Origin: Pseudoips prasinana
Taxonomy: Eukaryota; Arthropoda; Insecta; Lepidoptera; Nolidae
DNA length: 64,000 nucleotides
Reading direction: 5' to 3'
Assembly: GCA_951640165.1 (NCBI GenBank)
Contig: OX621258.1
Coordinates: 4,797,501 to 4,861,500, forward strand
Shown here: positions 20,461 through 32,020 of the stretch, one piece after another
Position numbering within the stretch: the stretch's first letter is position 1
Layout of the letters: every line of letters begins with the position of its first letter
Program-made: the position numbers and the translations under genes
The notes under the pieces: model-generated
The model's database searches: none
What the model saw: the letters and a program-made list of their open reading frames with translations, nothing else
Told to the model about the DNA's origin: nothing

Positions 20461-21224
20461 GAAATTACAATGACTAATTTTTATTTATATATACGATTGA
20501 AACGTCGGTTTAGGCGACTAGTGCTAGTCGAAGAAATAGCTTCATTCTTTTTAAAGGCGATTAATACTATTGACAAACTTGGAAAGAATGGCCTAAAAAT
20601 ATATTACTATTATTCAATATAAACATCATATTTACAGATAACCAAAGAAAATCCCAAGATGCTCTCTATTAGACGAGACAAACCATACATATTCAATTGA
20701 AATCTACGAAATAAATAACCTCCTATTTTTGGCGGAATACATAAAATTGTTCTAAATATATCTTAAAGACAAAACACGACTCTTGTCTGTACATTGTTAT
20801 TTAATGATGCAATTTGTCATTGTACGTTTGAATGAGTCCAATAAAATAAGACTCGAGTCCAAACAATTTGTTTTAAGTAGTAATAAGTTTGAAGAATGAG
20901 ATAAACAAGAAAGAAAATAAATAAAAACAATAGAAAATACAAAGTGCGCACAAAGATAATACAATAAAACAGTCACAAGCGAGATTGTAATTCTCTAGTT
21001 CTAATTACCTACAAATTCTCTCGCACTTCTATACATTTGATGATATGGGCAGTGTATACTTTAGTGTCAGATTTGTTGAAAAAGACCCATAGCCTCTGAA
21101 ATAATCAGTGGTCAGCGTTTCGCGGGATTTAGAATTGAGGCATATCGTGGACATACCCATCTCATCGCAAAATCGCGGGATATTATAAGATTCACTTTAC
21201 AAATATACATACATTATATATACA
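20461..21224. other. AT-rich non-coding stretch
   Basis: No gene or element recognised. Confidence 0.5.
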
Positions 21225-21580
21225 TAGACTCACACTTGTTTCCCAGAGGGGTAGGCAGAGACAACGCATTTTCATTTGTCACAATCTTTTCACACCTCTT
21301 TTGCCTCGATTACTGTCATTATATTCTTCATACATGCTCGCCAGTTTAGGATACTTCTGACCTGCCCTTTCTTGAGAACGTCTCCGATTTGGTCATAGAA
21401 TGTTCGACGAGGTCCCCTTCCGGTTGTCCCATTCACACTGGCATACTTGTTTTGTCAATCTTCTTTCATTCATCCTTTCTAAATGCCCAAACCATCTTAG
21501 CATACCTTTTTCAATCTTTGTGACTACATCCTCTTTCACAGCACAACGCTCTCTTACATCAGTATTTGACAAATATGCGC
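21225..21580 (-). pseudogene. LINE reverse-transcriptase C-terminus, degraded, minus strand
   Basis: Reverse complement of the 16690-17118 type: CAGAGGGGTAGGCAGAGACA, ACATGCTCGCCAGTTTAGG, CTTTCTTGAGAACGTCTCC, ACGAGGTCCCCTTCCGGTTG. Disrupted frames. Confidence 0.75.
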
Positions 21581-21710
21581 ACTAAAAGTGTCGCTACTCA
21601 AGTATAGTTATTATTGATTATATTATTTACATTATATTAATAACAGTATCCAAAGTTAGATAAACTCTCATTTGGGAGGTTTATGAAGGTAATATTCTTT
21701 ACATTGAGTA

Positions 21711-22074
21711 TCTATATATATAAAAGGAGAAGCTGACTGAGTGACTGATATATCAACGCAGGGCCTAAACTATCGGGGTTAGAAGCTTGAAATTTTGCAC
21801 AGGGAATCCTTTTATAGCACAGGGGAGCACTTAGAAAGGAGTTTTGGAAATTCATCCCCTAAGGGGGTAAAATAGGGGATAAAAATTTGTATGATAATCC
21901 GTCACTTTTGAAGTTAAAGGCATTAAAATTGGTATTTCAGTTAAAAATAAAAAATATGCATTTTAGGATTTTTGGAAATTTTACCCCTAAGGGCGTGAAA
22001 TAGGGGATGTAAGTTAGTATGAAATTACATTTTTAAGTAAGTTTAACGCGGGTGAAGCCGCGGGGCACAGCTAG
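21711..22074 (+). mobile_element. Helitron-like element, TCTATATATATAAAA type
   Basis: Starts TCTATATATATAAAAGG after an A and ends GCGGGTGAAGCCGC hairpin, GGGGCACAGCTAG before a T. The 5' half differs from the TCACACTAATATT type but the 3' end is nearly identical. No flanking duplication is seen, as expected. Confidence 0.75.
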
Positions 22075-22087
22075 TTGAATTATAATA

Positions 22088-22330
22088 CGGACGGGCCGGT
22101 TGATGCTTGCCTTTCACGCCGCAGGTCATGGTTTGATTTCCCACCGAGGAGAGATATTTGCGTGCATTAAATTGTCTGTTTGCCTTAGTCTGGGTGTAAT
22201 TATCAATATAAGTATGAATTTACAAAAGAAAAGTAGTAGGTATATCAGTTATCTGGTTTCAATAGTACAAACTCTGCTTAGTTTGGGATCAGATGGCAGT
22301 GTGTGAATAATATCGCAGGATATAATGTTA
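22088..22330 (+). mobile_element. SINE family A copy
   Basis: Head lacks part of box A (GGCCGGTTGATGCTTGCC), diverged box B (GGTTTGATTTCCCACC), then AGTCTGGGTGTAATTATC and the complete 3' module through GCAGGATATAAT. Confidence 0.75.
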
Positions 22331-22690
22331 AATAAGTAAACTCAATCATTTTAATTCCCCGTAATCTCGAGATATAGTCCACATTAACGTACACATTTCA
22401 GTTCATTAACCCTAAATGTCACCAACGCCGACCACTGGACATAACTAAACGATTGTTGTCTAATGACCACATCCGGGACCCACATCTTAACGTTCCCTAG
22501 GTATAGACGCTCCGAAATAACATCACAACTGGACATGGAACCTAAGATAGAAACACGCTTGTACGATACGACTACATACAGAAAGCAAAGCTAATAGAAA
22601 TCTGTATTCCTAGACAGAACGTTTCGCCGAAAACTTTGTTGGTAGAAGACATTATTCGTAGATACGCTTTGACTTCTTGATACTACGACC
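22331..22690. other. non-coding stretch
   Basis: No gene or element recognised. Confidence 0.45.
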
Positions 22691-22992
22691 TAGTCTAGTT
22701 GATCTAGCAACCGCAGATAATGAGGTCCTGGGTTCAAATCCAGGTCGGGTCAAAAAGTGATTTTAGATTGTAAGTGTAAAGAAAATTTCTCAGTATCAAC
22801 CCGAAGTCTGGGAGTTAGCGGTATAATCACGTAAAGCCGTCGGTCCTTAAAGCGACCTCTTTCCGGTCGTATTGCTAGCCATCGCATCGGATCATGAGAG
22901 TGATCGAGTAGAAAGTGCTCTGTGTTTGTGCACTCTTGAGACTGGCCGCCGTGGCCAAAATACGGCCGGGAATACATTATTATTATTACTAC
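22691..22992 (+). mobile_element. SINE family C copy
   Basis: tRNA-like head (AGTTGATCTAGCAACC, GGTCCTGGGTTCAAATCCAG), then TTCTCAGTATCAACCCGAAG, TCTGGGAGTTAGCGGTA, CTTTCCGGTCGTATTGC, CATCGGATCATGAGAGTGAT and ACTGGCCGCCGTGGCC with an ATT-rich end. Other copies: 26362, 30997, 41010 and, on the minus strand, 44402. Confidence 0.8.
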
Positions 22993-22999
22993 CATCTTT

Positions 23000-23115
23000 T
23001 CTTTGAAAGTGCTGGAAATGATACACGAAAAGAGGTCTATTCCAAACACCCAAGTGAGTAGAAATATAAAGATGTCGAGACCATTAATACGACATGACAG
23101 CTCTTTAAGAAACTT
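23000..23115 (+). pseudogene. LINE C-terminal fragment
   Basis: Translates as EKRSIPNTQ, then RPLIRHDSSLRNLLI, resembling EKRCILRTV and GHLIRHDTFMKNII at 29859-30180. A short relic of the same LINE region. Confidence 0.5.
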
Positions 23116-23289
23116 ACTAATACGACTTATTAAAATATTTTCCGATAAAGGTACCAACACATTATTATTTAAAATATTTCGGTCCAAAGTGTAGGTACTC
23201 GTAATAAAGATCTGAAACTTTTTTCGAACAAAACCATTACGAATTCAGTGGTTAAGTCATAAATATCGGTTTTTTTTAATTATTTGTTT

Positions 23290-23395
23290 CATCATCATCA
23301 TCATATCAGCCGAAAGACGTCCACTGCTGGACAAAGGCCTCCCCCAAAGATCTCCACAATTGCCGGTCTTGCGTTATCCGCATCCAGCAATAAAT
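23290..23395 (-). pseudogene. RTE-like LINE 3' tail, 5'-truncated
   Basis: CATCATCATCATCATATCAG, CGAAAGACGTCCACTGCTGG, CCCAAAGATCTCCACAATTG, TATCCGCATCCAGCA. ATTATTTGTTT occurs just before (about 23280) and after (about 23401), a likely target duplication. Confidence 0.75.
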
Positions 23396-23735
23396 ATCCA
23401 TTATTTGTTTATTACTTATATTATATTATAACTACTTGATGCCTTAGAGTCTTGCTTCTGCGACCATTTCTGTTATATTGTAGCAGAGCACCTTGAAGTT
23501 CAGAGCTTAGTCCTATAGCTTCAAATAATGTCCAGATTGTTTGAGCAGTGAGTGTTTGTGTCTCTTACGGATGCATGATATGTTGTCTATATTGGATACT
23601 TCTACATCGCATTAGCAGTACGCACGAGCACAGAATATGCATTGAATGTGCAATAACGATGTATTATTATACGATGTACTATTATGCTCAAGCGCAGAAC
23701 AATAACACCCCTTTGGGCTTAAACTTCGGCCCACG

Positions 23736-23777
23736 TAAAAACTGACCCTCTCATGTAAATGGGAGGGTCAGTTTTTA
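23736..23777. repeat. hairpin, 15-bp perfect stem
   Basis: TAAAAACTGACCCTC pairs with GAGGGTCAGTTTTTA at 23763-23777, with a 12-nt loop that also nearly pairs. Confidence 0.8.
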
Positions 23778-24114
23778 GGTACGTTTCATGCAGCTGACGC
23801 TCTAACGTTAGTCGAAAAGGCGGGCCGCTTGTCCGACTGAGGATATATAAAACTATACGTTCGTTATAAAAATCCATTCCAAATCAGGATTTGTAGTAAC
23901 CCTGAGAAAGTTTTCTAGAAAAATCTGTCGATAAATATAAACATCTAATGCCGAATAGGGTCGAAACGGTCTACTGCCTAGGTATTGAATTGCTCTGATG
24001 TGGGATTGACAAGGATATTATGCAATAACTATTCCATACAATAATGAAATTCAAGAATTTATTACAAAGAAAAAATACTTTCCATCATATTTCGCTATTG
24101 TACTTCTGTAAGTG

Positions 24115-24392
24115 CTTCTTTTTAAAGATAACGCCCGTACCAGCAAATCTAATCCCTGTGTCGCGGTCGCGGGGTACTTTACAAACCTTCGATCAATAAT
24201 AGTACAATAATATAGTATAATAATAGTACTATAATTGATCGAACTTCCAAACATGTAATTGACGGAGACAAATTACATCTAGAAGAAGAACAAGTATTTA
24301 TGGGTCACACAAATGCTTGTCCGGTGCGGGAATCGAAACAGGGACACGAAGCGGCGAGGCGACTGTCTTAGCCGCTGTGCCACGATCACACT
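24115..24392 (-). mobile_element. SINE family D copy with a small insert
   Basis: Reverse orientation: ATCCCTGTGTCGCGG, GGGGTACTTTACAAACC, ACGGAGACAAATTACATC, TTATGGGTCACACAAATG and box B complement GTGCGGGAATCGAAACAGGG, then ACACGAAGCGGCGAGGCGAC. A 57-base foldback at 24188-24244 interrupts it. Confidence 0.75.
24188..24244. repeat. foldback insert in SINE D
   Basis: TTCGATCAATAATAGTAC pairs with its inverse at 24227-24244 with one mismatch; the spacer is AT-only. Absent from the other D copies at the same point. Confidence 0.65.
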
Positions 24393-24473
24393 TTTCGTAA
24401 CGCTCTCTTCACGCATAGGTACACCAGCTTAATCTCCAAGAAAAGCGTGCGTAAAGCGTACCTAACTTTAAAA

Positions 24474-24530
24474 CAACATACATACGACTCACGCCTGTTT
24501 CCCAAATGGTAGGCATAGACAACGCATTCT
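24474..24530 (-). pseudogene. LINE 3' end fragment
   Basis: ACATACATACGACTCACGCC, TGTTTCCCAAATGGTAGGCA, GACAACGCATT: the 3' edge of the 16690-17118 LINE type in reverse. Confidence 0.6.
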
Positions 24531-25167
24531 TCAAACGTAATACTTGAACGAAATTGATGCCACTCGAAATTATATGCCGTATCGAATAAAAAGAGAATGT
24601 ACAAATCGGTTCAATAACATGAACTCATCAAACACAAACCCGTTATTGAAAACCGCATCAAAATCGGATCATTAGTTTAGAAGATATGTGGGAACATTAC
24701 TTTGCACAAACGCACACACAAACATCTCTCACCCTAAACGCATATACCTACCTACCTGCTCCGTTCCGTCGTGGGTAAAAACAAGCGTAATCATCCAAAT
24801 CACGTAACATAAATAAAGTAAATTGTCTGTTTCATGAATCAGTACAGCTACATTTTAATTTAAACTTAATAGTACATTTTAATTTCATCTAAATAGTGGT
24901 AATAAAGGTTCAAAATAAACCGGTACGATAACGCGCAAAGTTTCCAACCGCGCTAACTGATTTACCTAGTTGGTTCATACGATAAGTGGAACGACACAAC
25001 TTTGAATGGCCGCAGATTACATGGCATAGTTACCATAGGGGACTGATATTAGATAAGTTTAAATACACACCAAATTATAATGAGTCGGTTTATATTACAA
25101 AGGGACCGCAGTTGTGTTATCTACGGCCAACAATAACAAAAATTGATGCTTAAAGAAAGATCCTACA
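24531..25167. other. non-coding stretch
   Basis: No gene recognised. Confidence 0.5.
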
Positions 25168-25594
25168 TCTATATATATAAAAATGAAACCCGTTTTTCGT
25201 TGTCACGACATCACGCGTGAACGGCTGGACCGATTTCACTATTTCTTTTTTTATTGTGTTTGTTATTGTCAGGAGAAGGTTCTTATGTAAAAAAAAGAAT
25301 TTAAAATTGCGCGGAAAATAAGAAAATTTAAGAATACTTCACAACCAAATATTATTTCTAATCTAACCTTAGCGCTTTGGACAATATAACCTTTTTTAAT
25401 GTAACTTTTTTTTATTTGACATAGTATTGACAAATAGCGTGCGTTAATAGTCATCGTTAAGACAGGACAAGGACAATTTATCGCACGTATTCCCATTTCA
25501 CATCTGACATTGGCAGAATTGTCGACATCGGCATAACTTGCCATTCGAAAAAAGAAGAAGAAGAAGACAGGACAAGGTCTGTCGGGTCAGCTAG
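25168..25594 (+). mobile_element. Helitron-like element, TCTATATATATAAAA type
   Basis: Starts TCTATATATATAAAAATG after an A and ends GTCGGGTCAGCTAG before a T. Internal GACATCACGCGTGAACGGCTGG is the 'acgtctaaacggctgg' region of the shorter type. A GAA-rich microsatellite lies at 25545-25566. The 91-codon minus frame inside is not recognised. Confidence 0.65.
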
Positions 25595-25654
25595 TATATT
25601 ATATATTTCTTTATTTATAACTTTATGCACATAATATAGTACAAAGGCGGACTT

Positions 25655-25815
25655 TTATATCAGCCAAAGTACTTCCACTGCTGTACAAAAGCCTCGCCAA
25701 AGAAGCCGTAGTGGGGGGATATGCCATAATCGCGATCGCAGTTTGATGGTCATAGTTTACAGAAAAACTGCTACCCGTTCTCTGGTAGGTATTCCCTCGG
25801 ACGATTTCTGCGGAC
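25655..25815 (-). mobile_element. RTE-like LINE 3' fragment
   Basis: TATATCAGCCAAAGTACTTC, GCTGTACAAAAGCCTCGCC, ATGCCATAATCGCGATCGCAG, TTCTCTGGTAGGTATTCCC: same block order as 1075-1310 and 48448-48668. Confidence 0.6.
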
Positions 25816-26361
25816 AGCGGACTTAATGCCTAAAGTATTTTCTGCCAGTCAATCTTAGGGTGGTGCAGGGATAGTATGGTAGGTGCACGGATCATACAAC
25901 TATCAAAAAGGAAGAATGTAGGCGCTATATTAAGAGATTACTAATAAGAGTAAAAACTAGACTCAAGAAAACATATATTTAATTTATAACTGGGGGGTTT
26001 TTGCTAACAATTTGTGAAGTTAATTTTCATGAATTTTTATTTTAAATTAGATGCGACTCTTGGCCATGCTGATTTTGATAGGTAATGCATTTCACTGAAG
26101 AATAGACTGTACAAAGAACGAAGAGTAAAAAGTGAAGTCAGAGCGGTGAGCGATTATGAGAAGAGCGAAGATGTTTAGCGAGATATTGAAAGTGGAATAA
26201 GTAAGATGGAGTTGAAGAAGAGTCTTGAATACAAAAGAAGGTGATTAGTGCTCGTAATGATACTTTTGTAAGTGTATTTATACAATGGTGTCATTGTCTA
26301 ATTATCGCCGAAACTATACTACGCCAGTCATAAACTTTACTTCAACCGCACTAATGTAACC
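25816..26361. other. non-coding stretch
   Basis: No gene or element recognised. Confidence 0.5.
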
Positions 26362-26600
26362 AGCAAACCTTTTTGGAGTGTGCGAGTTTTGGCGTCGATC
26401 CTGTACCTGGCATATTTCCGGTCATGTTGCTAGTCGTTTCAACGGATTTTATTAGAGTGATGGAAGATAAAGTTCCCCTGTGTTTGCGTACACACTTGTG
26501 CACTATAATATGTCCCGCTCGTGATCGATATTCTTTTGTCATTTACCCTTGTCTGAAGCGGTCAGAAGGATAATATATCCTGCCGAGTTAGATGGTCTCC
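26362..26600 (+). mobile_element. SINE family C fragment, head missing
   Basis: Has GATCCTGTACCTGGCATATT, TCCGGTCATGTTGCTAGTCG, GAGTGATGGAAGATAAAG, GTACACACTTGTGCACTATA and ATATGTCCCGC, the middle and 3' parts of family C. Confidence 0.65.
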
Positions 26601-27254
26601 CTTATTATTATTACTAAATAGGAAACGGCCTGTACCAAGACGTAGATACAAGTATAGCCAGTTGATATGATGATGCTAGCCAGAACATACGATATTACCC
26701 AAATAGGTCAACATTCTCCATTGCATAGTAATTGTGCTAGTTCCCTACATAAATATGCCAAGTTTAAACCGTCCACAAAGTTTACGTGTAACGTCTGATT
26801 CCGGAAGGACGGGATAAGCCGCCATTGCTTCAGGCCAATAGTGACGTGACATACATAGATGGCGGGACATACTAAATACTCAATTATTTATTGCTTCCAC
26901 GGTGATTTTGGAGAAAAGCAGTTACGCTTAGCTAATATTAGGGGTTATTTAGATTATTGTTATAATCTTATTAATTAACTATTATTGAAGAATATAACGA
27001 CAGTAAAGTTTCATGACTTTGACATTTTAAATACTATGCCAGAAGCAGTACGACGGGTGATGAGCAAAGAATTCTTTCGGAGATATTTATAAAATCCATG
27101 TATTGATGATTTCACAATGTATATATATATCGCTGTTCATGTTTAAATTCACTTGCTTCTTACAAGCGAGGACCTGTAATTGGCTTTATGACGCTTAGTA
27201 ACGCCATTTATACTTGTATTTCAAGCTGTTGGTCTTTCTATTAAATAAATAAAT
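26601..27254. other. non-coding stretch
   Basis: No gene recognised. Confidence 0.5.
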
Positions 27255-27322
27255 AAACAAAACGAAAATCCGTTGTCTCTGCCTACCGCTCTGGGAAACA
27301 GGCGTGAGTCTATGTATGTATC
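27255..27322 (+). pseudogene. LINE 3' end fragment
   Basis: AAATCCGTTGTCTCTGCCTA, CTCTGGGAAACAGGCGTGAG and CTATGTATGTAT: the last codons and tail of the 16690-17118 LINE type. Confidence 0.65.
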
Positions 27323-27504
27323 GCGCCCATGCAAGAGCCCTGGCTGTCGACGGATACGTCTGGGAGGACATCATCATCAGGATGACTTAGGTATCATGGT
27401 GTGCCATAATGTCCGCGGTTGAATTTTAAAAATAAATAAAATCCAAATTTTTCATTCAATTCCTTCATTGAAACCAATTTCTTTATAAGTTTAGTTACCT
27501 ACAT

Positions 27505-27790
27505 AAAATATTGATTATGATAATACACATTCCCAAAGTAGGCATTTCTAGTAACGCATTCATTTGTCGTTTCTGCCAGTATAGACAACGCAAAACAGAC
27601 ACTGGATATTTTCTTGTTAATTTTATCAATATGAATATTGAATTTCCAATTTAAATATTGATCCACTGTTACTCCAAGGAAATGAATGTCACTTACTACT
27701 TCAATTTCTGCGTCAGTTACTGTAACTTTAAATTCATTAGGTCTACTCTTATCATTTCTAAATTGAACTATTTTGGTTTTAGACACACGA
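27505..27790 (-). pseudogene. LINE reverse-transcriptase fragment (Jockey/CR1-like)
   Basis: Minus-strand frame reads KTKIVQFRNDKSRPNEF, then DIHFLGVTVDQYLNWKFNIH and INKKISSVCFALSIL. The KT..VQF, FLGV.VD..LNW..H order is the conserved block after the catalytic core of Jockey/CR1-type reverse transcriptases. The catalytic FADD-type motif is absent, so this is a relic of under 100 codons. It is bounded upstream by the hairpin at 27784. Confidence 0.75.
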
Positions 27791-27828
27791 TAGAAGTGAA
27801 AACGCCAAGTTTTCACTTCTATCGTGTG
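27784..27828. repeat. perfect hairpin, 20-bp stem
   Basis: CACACGATAGAAGTGAAAAC pairs exactly with 27809-27828 around loop GCCAA. It sits at the edge of the LINE relic. Confidence 0.9.
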
Positions 27829-28034
27829 ATAGCAACATAATTAACACGATTCGATACATCATCGGCCCAATTGCGTTTGATGTCCTGAGTCCGAATCTCC
27901 AGTCCCAGCGTGATGGTTCACTTACGTTCACTCAGAAGTTCTCAGAAATTATTACGCTGCAATTGAGACTCTGGTGTGCTGCTACGCTTGATTAACGAGA
28001 CTAAATAAAATGAATGAATCCATATTGACGGACA

Positions 28035-28140
28035 TAAAATACGTAACTATTTATGGGTCACACAAATACGACAGGAAGAGGCGAGCAGTCGCCTCGCCAC
28101 TCCCTGTCCCGGGTTCGGCTCCCGCGCAGGATTATATTAC
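28035..28140. mobile_element. SINE family D rearranged: two halves in opposite orientation
   Basis: TATTTATGGGTCACACAAAT (a minus-strand D body) is followed by GAGCAGTCGCCTCGCC and CCCGGGTTCGGCTCCCGCGC (a plus-strand box B). In other copies these two parts lie in the same orientation. Confidence 0.5.
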
Positions 28141-29111
28141 CGACTGCGCCAGTTATCCCACTTTTAATACGTTCACAGTCTCCATACAACATAACCAGAT
28201 CTATTGTGTTAGTACAAATAAGTACTACAAGTCGACTTCATAAATCCACATTGAACAGACTTGTGAGTGCATTTGAACATGATGCCGCAATTGACCCACA
28301 GTGTATATATATGTAAATAAAGCAATGTATGTACTGAGTACTGAGATTATCATCATCAACGCTTACCATTTGAAGTTAACTGAAGGTTATCAGAAATCGT
28401 TTATACTCTGTCTTTAAAACAGTTTTCACGAACCGTTTACAAATCCGATACGATCTATACTCATTTACATAGATATCTAAACAGAAATGTAGAAAGTTAA
28501 ACGTATCAGTAATTACAACGATAAGGATTATTGAGTTGTCAAATAAAGACAGAAAGAAAAACGAACTATTTTATTCATGGCAAAAAAAGTATTATTATGA
28601 TATTGAAAAAAAAAGCAGGTAAAGAGAAATAAATTAGTTAAATTCACAAAATAATAAAAAGAGATCTTTATTTAAGTATTATTCGCACATCGAAGGGTTG
28701 TAACTAAGCGCCTTTATTTGTTATCTTATACTTTACCTACCTATGATCAGCAATAAATGATTTGATTGATTGATTGATTGTAATATATTATATTGTGACT
28801 TAATTATGACATTTCGACCAGAGGCGGATTGTATGTCTACAGTGCCCTAGGCGAGCACCTCATGCAGCTTTCTTTTTATTAAAAAAAGATACGTTTTATC
28901 GCTTTAAATATATTTATCACTCATCTTCTTATCTCTTAACTTCTTTTCGTAACCTCTGTCTTCATAACTTCTTAATTAAACAGATATATAATATTATGTA
29001 TGTGTAGTATATTATTATAGTACAGTATTGTAACAAATATAGGTGTATATTTATGTAACTTATACATAAGTGCATAATATTGAACATTTTATACACATGA
29101 TAGTTCACTTT
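28141..29111. other. non-coding stretch
   Basis: No supported gene; a GATT microsatellite at about 28763-28784. Confidence 0.5.
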
Positions 29112-29302
29112 TTTTTAAAGACTTAGTTCGCACCAGAGAACTTAACAAACATATAATAGACGGACACAAATTACATCCAGTCTCAGGACAACTATTTATG
29201 GGTCACAAAAAAATTGTTGTCCGGCGCGGGATTCGAAACCGCGACACGAAGCGGCGAAGCGACTGTCTTAGCAGCCGCGCCACACGTGCAGTCAACTTAC
29301 AA
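29112..29302 (-). mobile_element. SINE family D copy
   Basis: Reverse orientation: ACATATAATAGACGGACACA, CAGTCTCAGGACAACTATTT, TATGGGTCACAAAAAAATTG, box B complement GGCGCGGGATTCGAAACCGC, CACGAAGCGGCGAAGCGACT. The overlapping small plus frames are shadows. Confidence 0.75.
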
Positions 29303-29858
29303 CTATCTTCTGTTTTCCTTATTCACACAACGGTTGTCTGTAAGGGATCGCTACAAAGCCATAAGACCACCGATTGTACCTGTATTTAGACTTATATTAA
29401 GATAATGTATTGTATTTTCTTTGTATTCTATTTATCTATCTTTCTTACTAAAGATGATTTTTTTTAAATCAGATCACATCCCTTAGTGATATTAGTTCAT
29501 ACTAATTCGCGCCCGCATAATTTATTCGGCCGTGTAAACGATTTGGGTGCAGTCCCGGGCGGCAGCTAGTTATATTTATAAAAGGCGTACAAACGTAGCA
29601 ATCGTTCCCATCTTAAAGCATTTCATACGGAACACAATGCATCGTAAACTAAGTTAAAGTTAGTAAAGCAACTCAAAGTCTGAGAACGTCTAACCGACGG
29701 ATATCCGCTGTTTGCGATAAGCTGAACGAGACCAATATACGTTGCTATATCCCGGGACGTTTTAAATTAAAATGTTGGAAGGAAAATATCTGGGTTTTCT
29801 TCTCATTCTTTTCAAAGAAGTCTTGTAATTAATTAATTTAGAAATGTTATATTCTTAA
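29303..29858. other. non-coding stretch
   Basis: No supported gene. GCCCGGGCGGCAGCTAGT-like sequence near 29550-29570 could be another diverged CTAG-type end. Confidence 0.4.
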
Positions 29859-30180
29859 GGTGCTGGCGAAGAATGATGAAGATTAGTTGGACGGAAAGAA
29901 AAACAAATGTGGAAGTATTACGACTATTCGATGAGAAGAGATGCATATTAAGAACCGTAGAAAACAAAAGGGGAAAGATGTTAGGGCACTTGATACGACA
30001 TGACACCTTTATGAAGAATATTATTGAAGGCAAAATAGAGACGAGGAAGAGCAAGAAGGACCTACATATATGGATCAGATAAAGGAAAAGATAAATGTAA
30101 TGTCGTATCAAGAAGTCAAAGCACTCGCCGAAAGCAGAGACGATTGGAAGAAGCTCCAACGACAAGAGCATAGCTCTTAA
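29859..30180 (+). pseudogene. LINE reverse-transcriptase C-terminus
   Basis: WRRMMKISWTERKTN, EKRCILRTVENKRGKMLGHL, IRHDTFMKNIIEGKIE, then with frame changes INVMSYQEVKALAESRDDW and KKLQRQEHSS before the stop. This is the typical C-terminal end of one lepidopteran LINE type. A frameshift near 30040-30085 breaks it; a GATGAT tail follows. Confidence 0.75.
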
Positions 30181-30996
30181 AAATGATGATAATATTCTTA
30201 ATATAAATAAATAAATTAAGTGATCAATTTCAGAGCAGAACTCAAACTCTTCTTGTCATCACGGAATAGGCCATAAAACATGGTTTGATGAAACCTCTCC
30301 GATCCTCAATTGGACGAGCGGCCAGCTTTTCCGTCTTATAAAATAGTACTCATTTATCTTTCATTTATTACCACTTCAGTAACCAGCCTGCGCCGAGGAC
30401 TAAACCCCAAACACGCGGTTAATTGTAAATTATATTTCAATTATTCCTTCTACACGTGGCGGACTCTAATTACAATGGTCAAATTAACAGCTTTTAAAGC
30501 ACCACACACCTGTATCTTGGATCCCACTACGAATTTAATCAGTAAATTATGACAAGAGTTGGAGATAACGCTTCTCTGCAGCGCAAGTAAGAAGTTATAA
30601 GCAAGTTTAAGTTCTAAAGCAGCACAGAGTACTGCTAGTTCTGGCAATTTAAACTGTTTAAGTTCACAACTGTTTAAAATCAATCACGAACCGGAGAAAG
30701 CAGCTTTGCTATGAGCACCATTAGCAAACTATAATTTAAGAAGTTATATCATACTTCGCCACTGCCAAATGTCTACTAAGAATATCTTGTACCCCTTAAA
30801 TATTAAGTAGCACTTGAAAACCTAGTAAAATATTTACGACCTTACAAGATACATGAACGATCAAAACATCATAAACATAAAGATATAATATCTAGTGTAG
30901 ACGAGATACGTGTCCGGATTTCCAATCAGTTGGACCGATATTCTTCTTAAACCAATTGGTAAAAAGCATTAATAAAATAATTAATTTTGATTAGTC
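30181..30996. other. non-coding stretch
   Basis: No gene recognised. The two frames near 30310-30683 overlap on opposite strands and look fortuitous. Confidence 0.5.
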
Positions 30997-31250
30997 GTAC
31001 AGGTAGTCCATGTAACTCCCGGGTCGGGCCAAAAAGTTATTTTAGGATTTATCCGTAAAAAGAAATTTCTCAGTATCAGCCCGAAGTTTGGAAGTTGGCG
31101 GTATTACACCCCCGTGCCTAGGAGAGCACGTATGCTTTACGTCCTGTACCTGACCTCTTCCCGGTCGTGTCGCTAGTCGTCGCATCGGATCATGAGAGTG
31201 ATGGAATAGAAGTGTGTGCGCAAACACAGGGGCTCTCCCTGTGTCATCGT
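30997..31250 (+). mobile_element. SINE family C copy, head damaged
   Basis: CCGGGTCGGGCCAAAAAGT, TTCTCAGTATCAGCCCGAAG, TTGGCGGTATTACACCCCCG, GAGAGCACG, CCCGGTCGTGTCGCTAGTCG, CATCGGATCATGAGAGTGAT. Confidence 0.75.
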
Positions 31251-32020
31251 CAGTCCATGTAACTTAAATATGAACGATAATCTGATGTTGGAAATGCATA
31301 ATGAAACTTTCACTGCTTCACCGGACGAGACTAGGTTGAAGCTTAGTCCAGTAAAATAACCCTACAAACCAAATTAGCCGCGCTAGAGATACCCATTTGA
31401 GGTTCACATCTCAATAGTGTACCGCACTTCGACTGAGAGTTTAGATGCAGAAGATATGATATATAGAGATACTTCGGTCTCTAGATAAGTTCGATATCTA
31501 GGCAGAAGCATTTGAGTTAGGGACTCTTATTAATGCATACATACTTGCCTGTTACCTTTTAGAAACTAGAAACCTTATAACTCCTTTCTCCTTTCACTAC
31601 CTAGGTTGCCTGGAAGAGACCACACTTTGTGATAAGGCCGCCAATTGTACTATAATAATTTGTATGTTGTCGCTTTGTATTATTTCTTAAGGTGTACAAT
31701 AAAGAGTTTATCTATCTATTATCTCTCTATCTATCTTATAACTCCTTTTTTGAAGAGCCCCATGCGAGTTCTTTTCACACCCTACGTTAAGGCTGTGGGA
31801 GGAAGTTTCGCTGAAACCGTACCGCACGAGATCCTAAAGGTTCTAGGGTGTCAGGTTGAACCCCCTGTCGATGGCGTGCCATGGTACAAAGTGGCCGAGG
31901 ACATAAAATCAAACAATACTGAATCCAGACCATTGTATAAGCAATAGAACACACACAAGGAGGCAAAATCTCCATCAAACGTCAATGTGGCCTGTAAGCA
32001 TGCGATCTTTGACATTTTTT
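31251..32020. other. non-coding stretch with an unrecognised ORF
   Basis: The last 65 codons of the plus frame 31645-31947 (from about 31755) are compositionally protein-like (RVLFTPYVKAVGG, HEILKVLGC, VPWYKVAEDIK) but I recognise no family. A TATC-type microsatellite lies near 31708-31740. Confidence 0.35.
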
